This document shows positions 42,566-50,013 of a stretch of DNA of 64,000 bases, piece by piece. Made by a program: the position numbers and the translations under genes. This DNA is from JBBPZK01 sp965219175 (GTDB lineage Bacteria; Actinomycetota; Rubrobacteria; Rubrobacterales; Rubrobacteraceae). A model generated the notes under the pieces. That model saw only the letters and a list, made by a program, of their open reading frames with translations, did not search any database and was not told where the DNA came from. The number at the start of each line of letters is the position of its first letter. Position 1 is the stretch's first letter. Location of the stretch: contig CBDCNI010000001.1 of the NCBI GenBank assembly GCA_965219175.1, positions 2,418,001-2,482,000 of the forward strand. Reading direction: 5' to 3'.

Positions 42566-44437
42566 TCATCTGACCACGCATACGGTGCAGCGTCCCTTGT
42601 TCTCTATACCGGCTTTGTACTCTTCGACATCCCTAATCGACTGTTCTGGATCATACACAAAGAACAAAATGTGGCATTCTAGAGGGTACTTGGTCAAGTC
42701 CGCAGATATGCCTTCAGTTGCGACACTAGGAGAGGTATTTCCACGAATATACTTGGACTCAATGAGTAGATTTGTACCGTTGAGGGAGTGGTCCGCAACA
42801 ACGCGGGCTGATGCGAACTTGGCAGCCGGATATTCTCTATCAAACCTATCACTCTCATCTCTCAATACACCGCTCACCTTATCGTTGAGGTCGTTCTCAT
42901 TCGTGGGCCGGTGGCGTTGAAACAGTAGAGGAATGGAATTGGACAAACGCTTGCATATGTCGGACGCTAGCCGTAAAACCGGCTCTTTGAGATACTCTCG
43001 GTCGTTAATAAGTTGCAGAAGCGAGCCTTTAGGAACATCGTGTGCCAGGTCGTCGTGAACCAACTGTATCCTCTTTAGCGCCCCCATCACCTGCTCCCCG
43101 TGACGTTTGCACAAGTTCCACACTTGATCTACAGCGTCATTCTCCAGCATATCAGGTAGGTATTCTGTCAAATCAATTAAGTCGGGCATCTTCTGCTCGT
43201 AGAAGTGATCTTCGTTCCAATCGTCGAAGTCACGCGCCTGGCGTACGTAATCTACTAGAGTCGTTCGATCCTCACCTTCAGGGCGCTCCTGAATAAAGTC
43301 GAAGGCGTAGATACCACCCTCATCCGTCCCGTTCAGCTTGGCACCATAGGCGCCGAGTCTTCTGTCCACGCACTGAGAGCATCCTCCGCAGTGTGTTGTT
43401 ATCCGGCCAAGGTTACGGCGAGTGCTACCGCAAGAAACTGAGCTCGTGATGAGGTCCTTTTGCCCAAATTGCTCGAGTACACCGAAGACATCGGTCTTAG
43501 TCTTCCACAAGTACGGTGTAGAGACCTCCACATCCGCCCCCTCGACCTCGCGAAAGAAGTCCCTAAGCAAGGCTATGGTCTTAGGGTGCGTAGTGCGGCT
43601 GGTCCTAGAGTTTCCCATATCCTGCCGTTTGGGAAAGTTGATGGATGTTATGCCATTCTCGTAAATAGAAAACCTTTTGTCTGTCGAAAGCACAGAAGAC
43701 AAGGCGTAGGCTATAGAAGTGTACAAAAAGGACCTCGTGCGCTGTGTCTCCTCTCTGGCCTTGACGCCAGAGAGGCTGCAGTCAAACTTGTAGTGTGCAA
43801 GCCGGTCGGGATAACGGCTTTTCAGAGCCTCGACCAGCTTGTCCTGTGTCCTTTTGATACTCGGACCGGAGCGATGGCTGACTAACAATAGCTGCTCGCT
43901 GGTGGTTTCAAGCCGCTCCACTACGCCACCCAATGAGTCCAAACCTCCCGAGAACAGCACCACACCATTTGTAGATTGCGCTCTGTCCTTGAACTCTTCA
44001 CTGTCGAATAGGCTAGTGGGGAGAGTAGAGTGTCCCGGCTGGAAGGCGAAAGAGTAGTCTTGGTCACCAGACATGAAACACAAAGCTTCGGCTAGCTTGC
44101 TTCCCACACTAGGCTTCGACCAAAACTCGAAATCTCTCACCCTGATAGCGAAGTGCATCGACCGTGCCCAACTCTCGTACTTTACAGAACTCCTACTCCC
44201 GCGAGGAGTACTACGATCCGCGAGGAATACATATACTGCTATTTCCAACAAGTCCAGAAGGCGATCCGGCACATAATTGACGCTGCGTACGAAATTCGGC
44301 ATAGATACTTTTACGTTTCTCGGATTGTCCTTTCCCTCCTGATACTCAAGATGCAATGTGTTCCCGCCTTGAATCGCGCTCAGCTCTTCGGGCAATGTGG
44401 CACCATTGCATAGCACTACCCTCGGAGGAGCGCTCAT
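42566..44437 (-). CDS. QueC-like enzyme fused to PD-(D/E)XK-like domain
   Basis: Protein of 623 residues in three parts. Residues 1-155 are an alpha/beta N-domain of the type seen in defence QueC proteins. Residues about 156-380 are QueC-like: PP-loop LFSGGLDSLGG (161-171) for ATP, ENGITSINFP, and zinc cysteines C336, C350, C353, C356 (HCGGCSQC). The C-terminal part from about 510 has E515, D549 and E560-S-K562 (ADHSLNGTNLLIESKYIRG) and ends in HILFFVYDPEQSIRDVEEY, matching a PD-(D/E)XK nuclease-like fold. QueC homologues occur in Qat and type IV CBASS defence; this fusion with one partner is not one I can name. Its ATG overlaps the upstream partner stop by four bases. Base composition is poorer in GC than neighbours, suggesting transfer. 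Confidence 0.82.
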   Translation of the reverse strand: MSAPPRVVLCNGATLPEELSAIQGGNTLHLEYQEGKDNPRNVKVSMPNFVRSVNYVPDRLLDLLEIAVYVFLADRSTPRGSRSSVKYESWARSMHFAIRVRDFEFWSKPSVGSKLAEALCFMSGDQDYSFAFQPGHSTLPTSLFDSEEFKDRAQSTNGVVLFSGGLDSLGGVVERLETTSEQLLLVSHRSGPSIKRTQDKLVEALKSRYPDRLAHYKFDCSLSGVKAREETQRTRSFLYTSIAYALSSVLSTDKRFSIYENGITSINFPKRQDMGNSRTSRTTHPKTIALLRDFFREVEGADVEVSTPYLWKTKTDVFGVLEQFGQKDLITSSVSCGSTRRNLGRITTHCGGCSQCVDRRLGAYGAKLNGTDEGGIYAFDFIQERPEGEDRTTLVDYVRQARDFDDWNEDHFYEQKMPDLIDLTEYLPDMLENDAVDQVWNLCKRHGEQVMGALKRIQLVHDDLAHDVPKGSLLQLINDREYLKEPVLRLASDICKRLSNSIPLLFQRHRPTNENDLNDKVSGVLRDESDRFDREYPAAKFASARVVADHSLNGTNLLIESKYIRGNTSPSVATEGISADLTKYPLECHILFFVYDPEQSIRDVEEYKAGIENKGRCTVCVVR

Positions 44438-45294
44438 ATTTCTGCGTCCTCCCTTAGAAGATCGCTTCGAATCTTGCCAAATGCTACGGATAAGAAACGA
44501 CCTATAGCCTCTTGGTCTGGAACGCTGTCCCTAGCGTGGTTATTGAACCAACCAGCTGCGAAAGACTGCGCGATCCTCGCGGTTTCAAAAGCATGCTTTG
44601 AAACATCTTCCACATGATCTTCCAGCCCCTTACTGAACCGATCTCGTTCACTGATACCCGGTAGGACATCCGATGCTTCTCTCTCCAGAAAATAATTCAA
44701 ATGGCGTTCCGTAAAGCTCGCGAAGTAGAGTCGAGACAACTCGCAAAATCCTGAACCGTTACCTGCTCTGCGCCATACACCGAAAGGGTCTTCAGGTGGC
44801 TCAAACAACCTGTCCTGTGGCGGCTTGTTCTCCCGATACCAGGCAGATATAGCGTCAGAAACAGCACCGCTAGCCATATGCCTATACTCGGGCGAGCCTT
44901 GATTGTGGATTAACCACGAGTTCGCTGCTTTAGCAAAAGATAGTGCTGTGGGCCGCTCAGGGATCTCAATGCCGTGCTCCGACAGCGCGCTTCTAGGATC
45001 GTTTGAGCGTCCCGCCACCGCGAGTAGGACCAGAAACTCAAAAGCTGCTCTAACACCGGTATCGAGGTGAGCCCGGCTGAATTGCTGACCTACATTGCGT
45101 ACAGTCTGCGCCGCCACATCGGCTATCTCTACAGCAGAATCTCTTGTATCTGGAACAGCCGTGTTGGGGTCGTCCGCGCCAGAACCACTCGCACTAGAAA
45201 CATCCATGCCGGATCGACCGAGACCCGCGATTAGCCCAACCAAGCTCCGCCACTTTTGCGTCTTTGGAAGTGTGCCTACCCTCTCGTGACCCAA
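44434..45294 (-). CDS. Uncharacterised partner of the QueC-like nuclease
   Basis: Protein of 286 residues translated just before and coupled to the QueC-like gene. It starts at TTG 45294 after GGAGGA. The beginning (RVGTLPKTQKWRSLVGLIAGLG) looks like a short conserved head motif, followed by a Ser/Gly/Asp linker and a mostly helical body (VEIADVAAQTVRNVGQQFSRAHLDTGVRAAFEFLVLLA and later FETARIAQSFAAGWFNNHARD). No catalytic motif is visible. QatB in the Qat system has a comparable position, but I see no clear match. It may be a substrate, scaffold or regulator of the QueC-like enzyme. Confidence 0.75.
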   Translation of the reverse strand: MGHERVGTLPKTQKWRSLVGLIAGLGRSGMDVSSASGSGADDPNTAVPDTRDSAVEIADVAAQTVRNVGQQFSRAHLDTGVRAAFEFLVLLAVAGRSNDPRSALSEHGIEIPERPTALSFAKAANSWLIHNQGSPEYRHMASGAVSDAISAWYRENKPPQDRLFEPPEDPFGVWRRAGNGSGFCELSRLYFASFTERHLNYFLEREASDVLPGISERDRFSKGLEDHVEDVSKHAFETARIAQSFAAGWFNNHARDSVPDQEAIGRFLSVAFGKIRSDLLREDAEI

Positions 45295-45526
45295 CTATCC
45301 TCCGTCCCCACCACGGTTACAGGCTATCAATAGTAATGCTATCCCAGGCACTGCAACTAACCCACGTAGATGGACAACAATAACAAACTTACTGCAACCG
45401 TACTGCAACCGGAGCGATACAGACCAACACGCGCCAGACAATCTTACATCGATCCAACCTCTAAATACCTGCAAAACACCACAATAAACGGACGCATCAA
45501 TACCAGCCGAAACATAGGCAGGCGAA
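45295..45526. other. Right-end region of the island
   Basis: Some 230 bases with no credible gene. TACTGCAAC occurs at 45391-adjacent and 45401-45409 as an 11-base tandem (actgcaaccgt/actgcaaccgg), and AAATACCTGCA occurs at 45463-45473; both also lie just inside the left attachment site. These are candidate arm-type integrase sites. Confidence 0.45.
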
Positions 45527-45570
45527 TTCACACGGCAGAGGTCGCTGGTTCGAAACCAGCATCGCCCACT
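45527..45570 (+). repeat. attR: 44-bp copy of the tRNA-Val 3' half
   Basis: Exact copy of 33354-33397, starting in the anticodon loop and ending after the tRNA 3' terminus. The tRNA 5' half is absent, so it is not a functional gene. It marks the right border of the island. Confidence 0.9.
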
Positions 45571-45631
45571 CACGAGGGCCGGCGGTTGTCTGAGAGTTAT
45601 CAGCCGGTGTGCTAGGATATTTGAGGTTTAC

Positions 45632-45704
45632 GGGCCCGTAGCTCAGTTGGGAGAGCGCCGCCCTCGCATGGCGGAGGTCACGAGTTCGAGTCTCGTCGGG
45701 TCCA
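45632..45704 (+). tRNA. tRNA-Ala (CGC)
   Basis: Acceptor GGGCCCG/CGGGTCC (one G-U), D arm GCTC/GAGC, anticodon stem CCGCC/GGCGG with loop CTCGCAT (anticodon CGC), T arm ACGAG-TTCGAGT-CTCGT, discriminator A, no encoded CCA. It lies 61 bases outside the island. Confidence 0.96.
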
Positions 45705-45731
45705 CTTCTCTTGCTGGTTGGACTTCTACGG

Positions 45732-46316
45732 TCAGCCGATCAGTTGAAACGCTATCCACGTACCTGAAGCTCCGACGAGCGCCCCGAGCGCGAGTTCCAG
45801 GGATGTGTGCCGTCCGAGAGCCGTACGCGCCCATGCGACCGGCGGTATTAGTAGGAAAGCGAGGCCACCCCACGGCCCGAAGACGTATGTGAGGCAGACG
45901 GCGGCTCCCGTTACCCCTGCCGTGTGGAGCGAGAGATTGACGAGTGGAACCAGGGCTGCGAAGAGCAGGGTCGCCAGGGCGTAGGAGAGAAGGACGGCCC
46001 GAAGCGCTTCCGGAGCCCCGAACACGGTTGCTACAAGAAAGGCCCCGACGTGGAGGCCAGCGACGACCCGGAGCGGCTTTATCCTCTCGGAGCGCGTGAT
46101 GCGCCACGGATCGCGCACTTTGCCGGAGCGGTTTAGATAGGCAAGGTAGGCTAGCGAGAGCCCGCTGGTAAGCACCAGGCAGATTCCCGCCCACGCCAAT
46201 CCGGAAGCTCCGGTCACGCTTCCGACCGCGAAGAAGAGTGGGATGGCGACGAGTGGCAAGCGCGTGGCGGCGGAGATGCGCTCGGGCAGTTTACCTGGAT
46301 TGCGGGCAGTGTCCAC
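45732..46316 (-). CDS. PAP2-like integral membrane protein
   Basis: Protein of about 194 residues with six hydrophobic segments. The C-terminal half carries NLSLHTAGVTGAAVCL and ARTALGRHTSLELALGALVG, which match PAP2 lipid phosphatase motifs 2 (SGH-like, here SLHTAG) and 3 (R-x5-H-T). The first motif is less clear, so activity on lipid phosphates is uncertain. I chose GTG 46316, directly after a promoter-like TACAAT; a longer start at 46343 overlaps the divergent Nif3-family gene. Confidence 0.72.
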   Translation of the reverse strand: MDTARNPGKLPERISAATRLPLVAIPLFFAVGSVTGASGLAWAGICLVLTSGLSLAYLAYLNRSGKVRDPWRITRSERIKPLRVVAGLHVGAFLVATVFGAPEALRAVLLSYALATLLFAALVPLVNLSLHTAGVTGAAVCLTYVFGPWGGLAFLLIPPVAWARTALGRHTSLELALGALVGASGTWIAFQLIG

Positions 46317-46325
46317 GATAGGGAA

Positions 46326-46333
46326 TTGTACAA
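46326..46333. promoter_or_regulatory. Palindromic bidirectional -10 (TTGTACAA)
   Basis: TTGTACAA contains TACAAT-type -10 hexamers on both strands (completed by the next T). On the plus strand seven bases separate it from the Nif3-family ATG 46342, and on the minus strand eight bases separate it from GTG 46316, so both messages may be leaderless. Confidence 0.42.
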
Positions 46334-46341
46334 TGCAGGCC

Positions 46342-47424
46342 ATGACCGGGGTGAGAGAGATAGTAAATGCGATAGAGCGGATAGCGCCCTCCTGCCTGGC
46401 CGAGGGTTGGGACAACTGCGGTCTTCAAGTCGGGGACACACACGGCTCCGCAAACCGCGTTCTGGTCGCGCTCACACCACTGCCGGAGGTGTTCGATGAA
46501 GCAGAGGACGTGGGAGCGGATTTCCTGCTCTTTCACCACCCTTTGATCTTCAAAGAGCTGAAGAGCCTGGACACTTGCTCTTATCCGGGGAACCTCGTGG
46601 CGCGGGCCATAAGTTCCGACATGACCGTCTACGCCGCCCACACCAGCTACGACGCCGCCCCGGATGGCGTCTCGGCGGCGTTGGCAAAGACCCTTGGACT
46701 GGCCGGACGACTCGACGTAGTCGTACCGCGAGGCGCCTTGCGTAAGCTGGTAGTTTTCGTTCCGGAGGATCATGTAGAGGCCGTGGCGGACGCCTTGAGT
46801 AGATCGGGCGCGGGCGTTATCGGCGGGTACACGCACTGCACGTTCAGGACTTCTGGGACGGGAACGTTCCTTCCCGGCGAGGGTACAGACCCTTACTCTG
46901 GAAAACCGGGCAGGTTGGAGCGGGCGGAGGAGATCCGGCTGGAGACCATTGTCCCTGCCCACGCCGCGAGCCAGGCGGTTGCGGTGGCGAAAGAAGCGCA
47001 CCCGTATGAAGAAGTCGCCTTCGATGTCTATCCGGTGGAGGGATCCCCCGCAGGCTGCGGATACGGAAGAGTCGGACGTCTGCCGGAGCCGCTCGCTTCG
47101 CGGGAGTTGGCCGAATATGTCTCCGAGGCTTTAGGTTTTCCAGCCCGCGTCGTCGCCGATCCCGAGCCGTCACGGAGGATAGAGCGCGTCGCGGTGCTCG
47201 GGGGATCCGGAGGCTCGTTTATAGCGAAGGCGGCGGCCACGGGAGCGCAAGCCTACGTTACCGGAGACCTCGACTACCACGATGCACTGCTCGCTGGATC
47301 CCTGGGGCTTGCGGCCATAGACGCCGGACACGCGGCCACGGAACTTCCTTCGTTGCAACCTCTCGCCCGGCGCCTCGCGGATCTGGTCGGCGTGCCGGTA
47401 GAGGTCAGCAATATCAGGCGCTAG
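46342..47424 (+). CDS. Nif3/DUF34-family metal-binding protein
   Basis: Protein of 360 residues, the long form with an inserted PII-like domain. VREIVNAIERIAPSCLAEGWDNCGLQVGD is the family head motif. FLLFHHPLIFKELKSLD gives metal His residues, AAHTSYDAAPDGVSAALAKTLG follows, and GGSGGSFIAKAAATGAQAYVTGDLDYHDALLAGSLGLAAIDAGHAATELPS closes the dimetal site. Family members are often labelled GTP cyclohydrolase 1 type 2, without firm proof of that activity. The start could also be GTG 46351. Confidence 0.92.
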   Translation: MTGVREIVNAIERIAPSCLAEGWDNCGLQVGDTHGSANRVLVALTPLPEVFDEAEDVGADFLLFHHPLIFKELKSLDTCSYPGNLVARAISSDMTVYAAHTSYDAAPDGVSAALAKTLGLAGRLDVVVPRGALRKLVVFVPEDHVEAVADALSRSGAGVIGGYTHCTFRTSGTGTFLPGEGTDPYSGKPGRLERAEEIRLETIVPAHAASQAVAVAKEAHPYEEVAFDVYPVEGSPAGCGYGRVGRLPEPLASRELAEYVSEALGFPARVVADPEPSRRIERVAVLGGSGGSFIAKAAATGAQAYVTGDLDYHDALLAGSLGLAAIDAGHAATELPSLQPLARRLADLVGVPVEVSNIRR

Positions 47425-47448
47425 AGAGTAGCTGGGCTACAGCAAAGG

Positions 47449-48195
47449 CTACTTTTGGGCGATGTCTTTCTCGGCGAGTAGTTCTTTGATCTTCGCTTCG
47501 GTCTCTGCGTAGGAGCCCTCGCCGATGTGCTTGTAGCGGACGAAGCCGTTGGCGTCTATGAGGTACATCGTCGGCCAGTAGAGTTGGTTATAAGCGTCCC
47601 AGGTGCCGTCGCGGTTGTCCAGGACCACGGGGTAGTGGATCCCCGCTTCTTTCACCGCCGCCGCGACGTTGGCCGGGTCCTTTTCGAACTCGAACTCCGG
47701 CTTGTGGACACCGATGATCAAAAGTCCCTTATCCGCGTATTTCTTCTGCCAGTCGTTCAGGTAAGGCTGCGTATGCTGGCAGTTGTAGCAACTGTAAGTC
47801 CAGAAATCCAGCAGTATGACCTTGCCCTTCGACCCCTTGATGGAAACTCCATCCGTATTTATAAAGCCGGTCGGAGCTGTGATCTCCTTCGCTCGCGGGT
47901 AGTCCGCCTCCTTGCTCGAACCTCGGATGGAAGTTTTCTTCGTCGGAGCTTTTTCTTTCTTGTCTGCGGACGCTTCCGGGGTCGTTTTGTTTTGGGCGGC
48001 GTTGGTGGATGGTTTGACCGTGGCGCCTTTCTTGTTGTCCGGTTCGGACGCTCGTCCCACGGTCGCCGGTTCCGGAGATACCTGCGCGTTTCCGGCGTCG
48101 GCGGTCTTGAAGCGAGACTGCACCAGCACTATGGCGACGATCACGAGTATAAGCGTGAGGGCGAGGAGTATGGGTCTCGGCGTCAGGGATCTCAC
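47449..48195 (-). CDS. Membrane-anchored TlpA/DipZ-like thioredoxin
   Basis: Extracytoplasmic thiol-redox protein of 248 residues. An N-terminal membrane anchor (PILLALTLILVIVAIVLV) is followed by a Lys/Thr/Ala-rich linker (about 35-95) and a thioredoxin-like domain with SCYNCQHTQPYL (CxxC) and a cis-Pro loop in YWPTMYLID. It receives electrons through CcdA encoded immediately upstream; the start overlaps the ccdA stop by four bases. Likely roles are cytochrome c maturation or reduction of surface disulfides. Confidence 0.9.
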   Translation of the reverse strand: MRSLTPRPILLALTLILVIVAIVLVQSRFKTADAGNAQVSPEPATVGRASEPDNKKGATVKPSTNAAQNKTTPEASADKKEKAPTKKTSIRGSSKEADYPRAKEITAPTGFINTDGVSIKGSKGKVILLDFWTYSCYNCQHTQPYLNDWQKKYADKGLLIIGVHKPEFEFEKDPANVAAAVKEAGIHYPVVLDNRDGTWDAYNQLYWPTMYLIDANGFVRYKHIGEGSYAETEAKIKELLAEKDIAQK

Positions 48196-48905
48196 AGGAA
48201 CACTCCGTTCAGTATCTGGAAGTTTGCGAGCAGGCTAAGTTTGTTCGTGAATACGAGAACGCCCATCCCGATCAGGACGAAACCGAACGCGAGGTGAACG
48301 TAGTGCGCCCCCCGGCGATGGCGCTTGATAAAAGCGAACGCCCGTCCGGGAAAGAACCCGACGAGCAAGAAAGGCGTCCCGAGCCCGAAAGCGTAGGCGA
48401 GCAACAGTGGAAAAGCCGATGCGGGGCTGGCGGCGGCGAGCGCGAGCGTGCTCCCGAGCACCGGCCCCACGCAGGGAGTCCAGGCGACGGCGAAAGAAGC
48501 GCCAAACAGGAGAGAAGTAAAGTGTCCGGCCCCGGAAGCGACGGGCGGCGCCGAGTGCTGTACAGAGTAATTACTGTCGAGCAGCGGGATGCGGAGCAGG
48601 CCGGTAAGGTGGAGCCCGAGGACTATGACGACCACACCGGCGATCCTGGAGAGCCAGGTCACAACTTCGGTCGCCGCCCCCTGCAAGATCGCGTTTACGA
48701 GCACCCCGAGAACGGCGAAAACAACCGAAAACCCGACCACGAAAAAGACGGTGCTGGAGAACAAGTCACGCCGCCGAAGGTCGGCGTACCCGAGAGAAGA
48801 GCCGGCGAGCTGGGCCAGAAAGGCGGGGATCACCGGCAGCATGCACGGTGAGAGAAACGAGACCACCCCGGCCGCAACAGCGAACAAAAGCGTCGGTTCG
48901 CCCAA
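48192..48905 (-). CDS. ccdA: CcdA-type thiol-disulfide transmembrane protein
   Basis: Six-segment membrane protein of 237 residues of the CcdA/DsbD-beta family. AGVVSFLSPCMLPVIPAFLAQLAG holds the first redox Cys with its flanking Pro, and FAVAWTPCVGPVLGSTLALA holds the second. It carries reducing equivalents from cytoplasmic thioredoxin to the TlpA-like protein encoded next. Length and motif spacing are normal for the family. Confidence 0.93.
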   Translation of the reverse strand: MGEPTLLFAVAAGVVSFLSPCMLPVIPAFLAQLAGSSLGYADLRRRDLFSSTVFFVVGFSVVFAVLGVLVNAILQGAATEVVTWLSRIAGVVVIVLGLHLTGLLRIPLLDSNYSVQHSAPPVASGAGHFTSLLFGASFAVAWTPCVGPVLGSTLALAAASPASAFPLLLAYAFGLGTPFLLVGFFPGRAFAFIKRHRRGAHYVHLAFGFVLIGMGVLVFTNKLSLLANFQILNGVFL

Positions 48906-49028
48906 ACCCTTACCGTTTGGCTCTCGTAAGTTTCAAGAAACGGCCCTTCCACTTATCTGGTCTCTACCAGAGTGATTCTGCCCCGGCGCGTAACCGGTGA
49001 CAAGGCCGGATCTTCTAAATCAGCATAA

Positions 49029-49077
49029 CCGTAATGGAAAGTTAAGGTTCAGCCGGACATGTAACTTTCCATTACGG
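49029..49077. repeat. Perfect 16-bp inverted repeat at the end of the PfkB kinase gene
   Basis: CCGTAATGGAAAGTTA (49029-49044) and TAACTTTCCATTACGG (49062-49077) are exact complements around 17 bases. One arm contains the TAA stop of the kinase gene. It may end the kinase transcript, although no T-run follows on either strand. Confidence 0.65.
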
Positions 49078-49992
49078 CTTTCGTGGGTAGGGCGCCCATA
49101 GCTCCATAGCCGGTGCAGGCCAGGCTCCGGCCGCCGTTCCGCGCCGCGCGGCTTCTTCTACCCGCTCCTCCGTCCAATCCGCTTCCGAGAGATGGACCAG
49201 CGCCGCGGCGAGAAAAGCGTCTCCCGCCCCGGTAGTGTCTACTACTTCGATCTCGAATGACGGAACGCTACCCTGGAAGTCCTGTGTCGCGTAGAAGGCG
49301 CCGCTCTCTCCGAGGCTGATGAGCACGAGCTTTACTCCCCGTTTCAGCAGTAGCTCCGCCGCCTCTTCGTTGTCTTCGGTGCCGAGTAGCGGTCCCAGCT
49401 CTTCGTGCCCCAGCTTGACGATGTCCGAGAGGTCCAGGAGCGGGTCCACGGTCTCGCGGGCGACTTCGAGGCTCTCCCAGAGATGCTCGCGGAAGTTGAC
49501 GTCGAAGGCTACGGGTACGTTCGACTCTCGGGCTAGTTCCGCGGCGTGTTGGATCGCCGAACGGACTGGGTCTTTTATGAGCGGGATACTACCGAAATTG
49601 ACGAACGAAGCGCCGGAGATCAGACCTCGCGAGATGTCTTCCGGAGAGAGTAGCTCGTCGGCGGCCGGATCGGAGCGATAGAAAGTAAATTCTCTATCCC
49701 CGGAGTCGGAGATCTCCACGAACGCCAGCGAAGTGCGCGTCGGTGGATCACACCTGCCGACCCCGGAGGTATCTACTCCCTCCGCGTCCAGCGCCCGCAA
49801 TACGAAATCTCCAAAGAGGTCTTTGCCGACGCTCCCGACGAACGCCACCTCCGAACCGAGCCGCGCGGCGGCCACGGCCACGTTCGCCGGAGCCCCACCG
49901 GGACGGGCCGTGAACGGCATCTCGACCTCAGAGGAAGACTCACCCCGGTAGATGTCCGCGACCACCTCGCCCAGTGAGACTATCCTACCCAT
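49072..49992 (-). CDS. PfkB-family sugar kinase (fructokinase-like)
   Basis: Ribokinase-superfamily kinase of 306 residues. GGAPANVAVAAARLGSEVAFVGSVGKDLFGDF is PfkB signature 1, and VVDTTGAGDAFLAAALVHL is signature 2 with the catalytic Asp and anion hole. The set GEVVADIY at the start and the 306-residue length suggest fructokinase rather than ribokinase. With phosphomannose isomerase encoded 21 bases upstream, mannose/fructose 6-phosphate metabolism is plausible. Confidence 0.9.
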   Translation of the reverse strand: MGRIVSLGEVVADIYRGESSSEVEMPFTARPGGAPANVAVAAARLGSEVAFVGSVGKDLFGDFVLRALDAEGVDTSGVGRCDPPTRTSLAFVEISDSGDREFTFYRSDPAADELLSPEDISRGLISGASFVNFGSIPLIKDPVRSAIQHAAELARESNVPVAFDVNFREHLWESLEVARETVDPLLDLSDIVKLGHEELGPLLGTEDNEEAAELLLKRGVKLVLISLGESGAFYATQDFQGSVPSFEIEVVDTTGAGDAFLAAALVHLSEADWTEERVEEAARRGTAAGAWPAPAMELWAPYPRKP

Positions 49993-50013
49993 AGACCGCT
50001 CCTTCCGGGGTAG

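Larger units (their letters stand above)
33354..45570. mobile_element. tRNA-Val genomic (defence) island
   Basis: A 12.2-kb segment between 44-bp direct repeats, the left one being the live tRNA-Val. It holds a type I restriction-modification operon, a UPF0175-like gene, an AbiE toxin-antitoxin pair and a QueC-like two-gene module, and parts are clearly less GC-rich than the flanks. No integrase, relaxase or phage structural gene is visible, so it is either a decayed or a trans-mobilised element. Confidence 0.82.

Noticed and set aside
45295..45573. Minus-strand frame containing RCWFRTSDLCRVN
   Set aside because: This is the familiar artefact from translating a tRNA 3' half; it overlaps attR and has no independent support.
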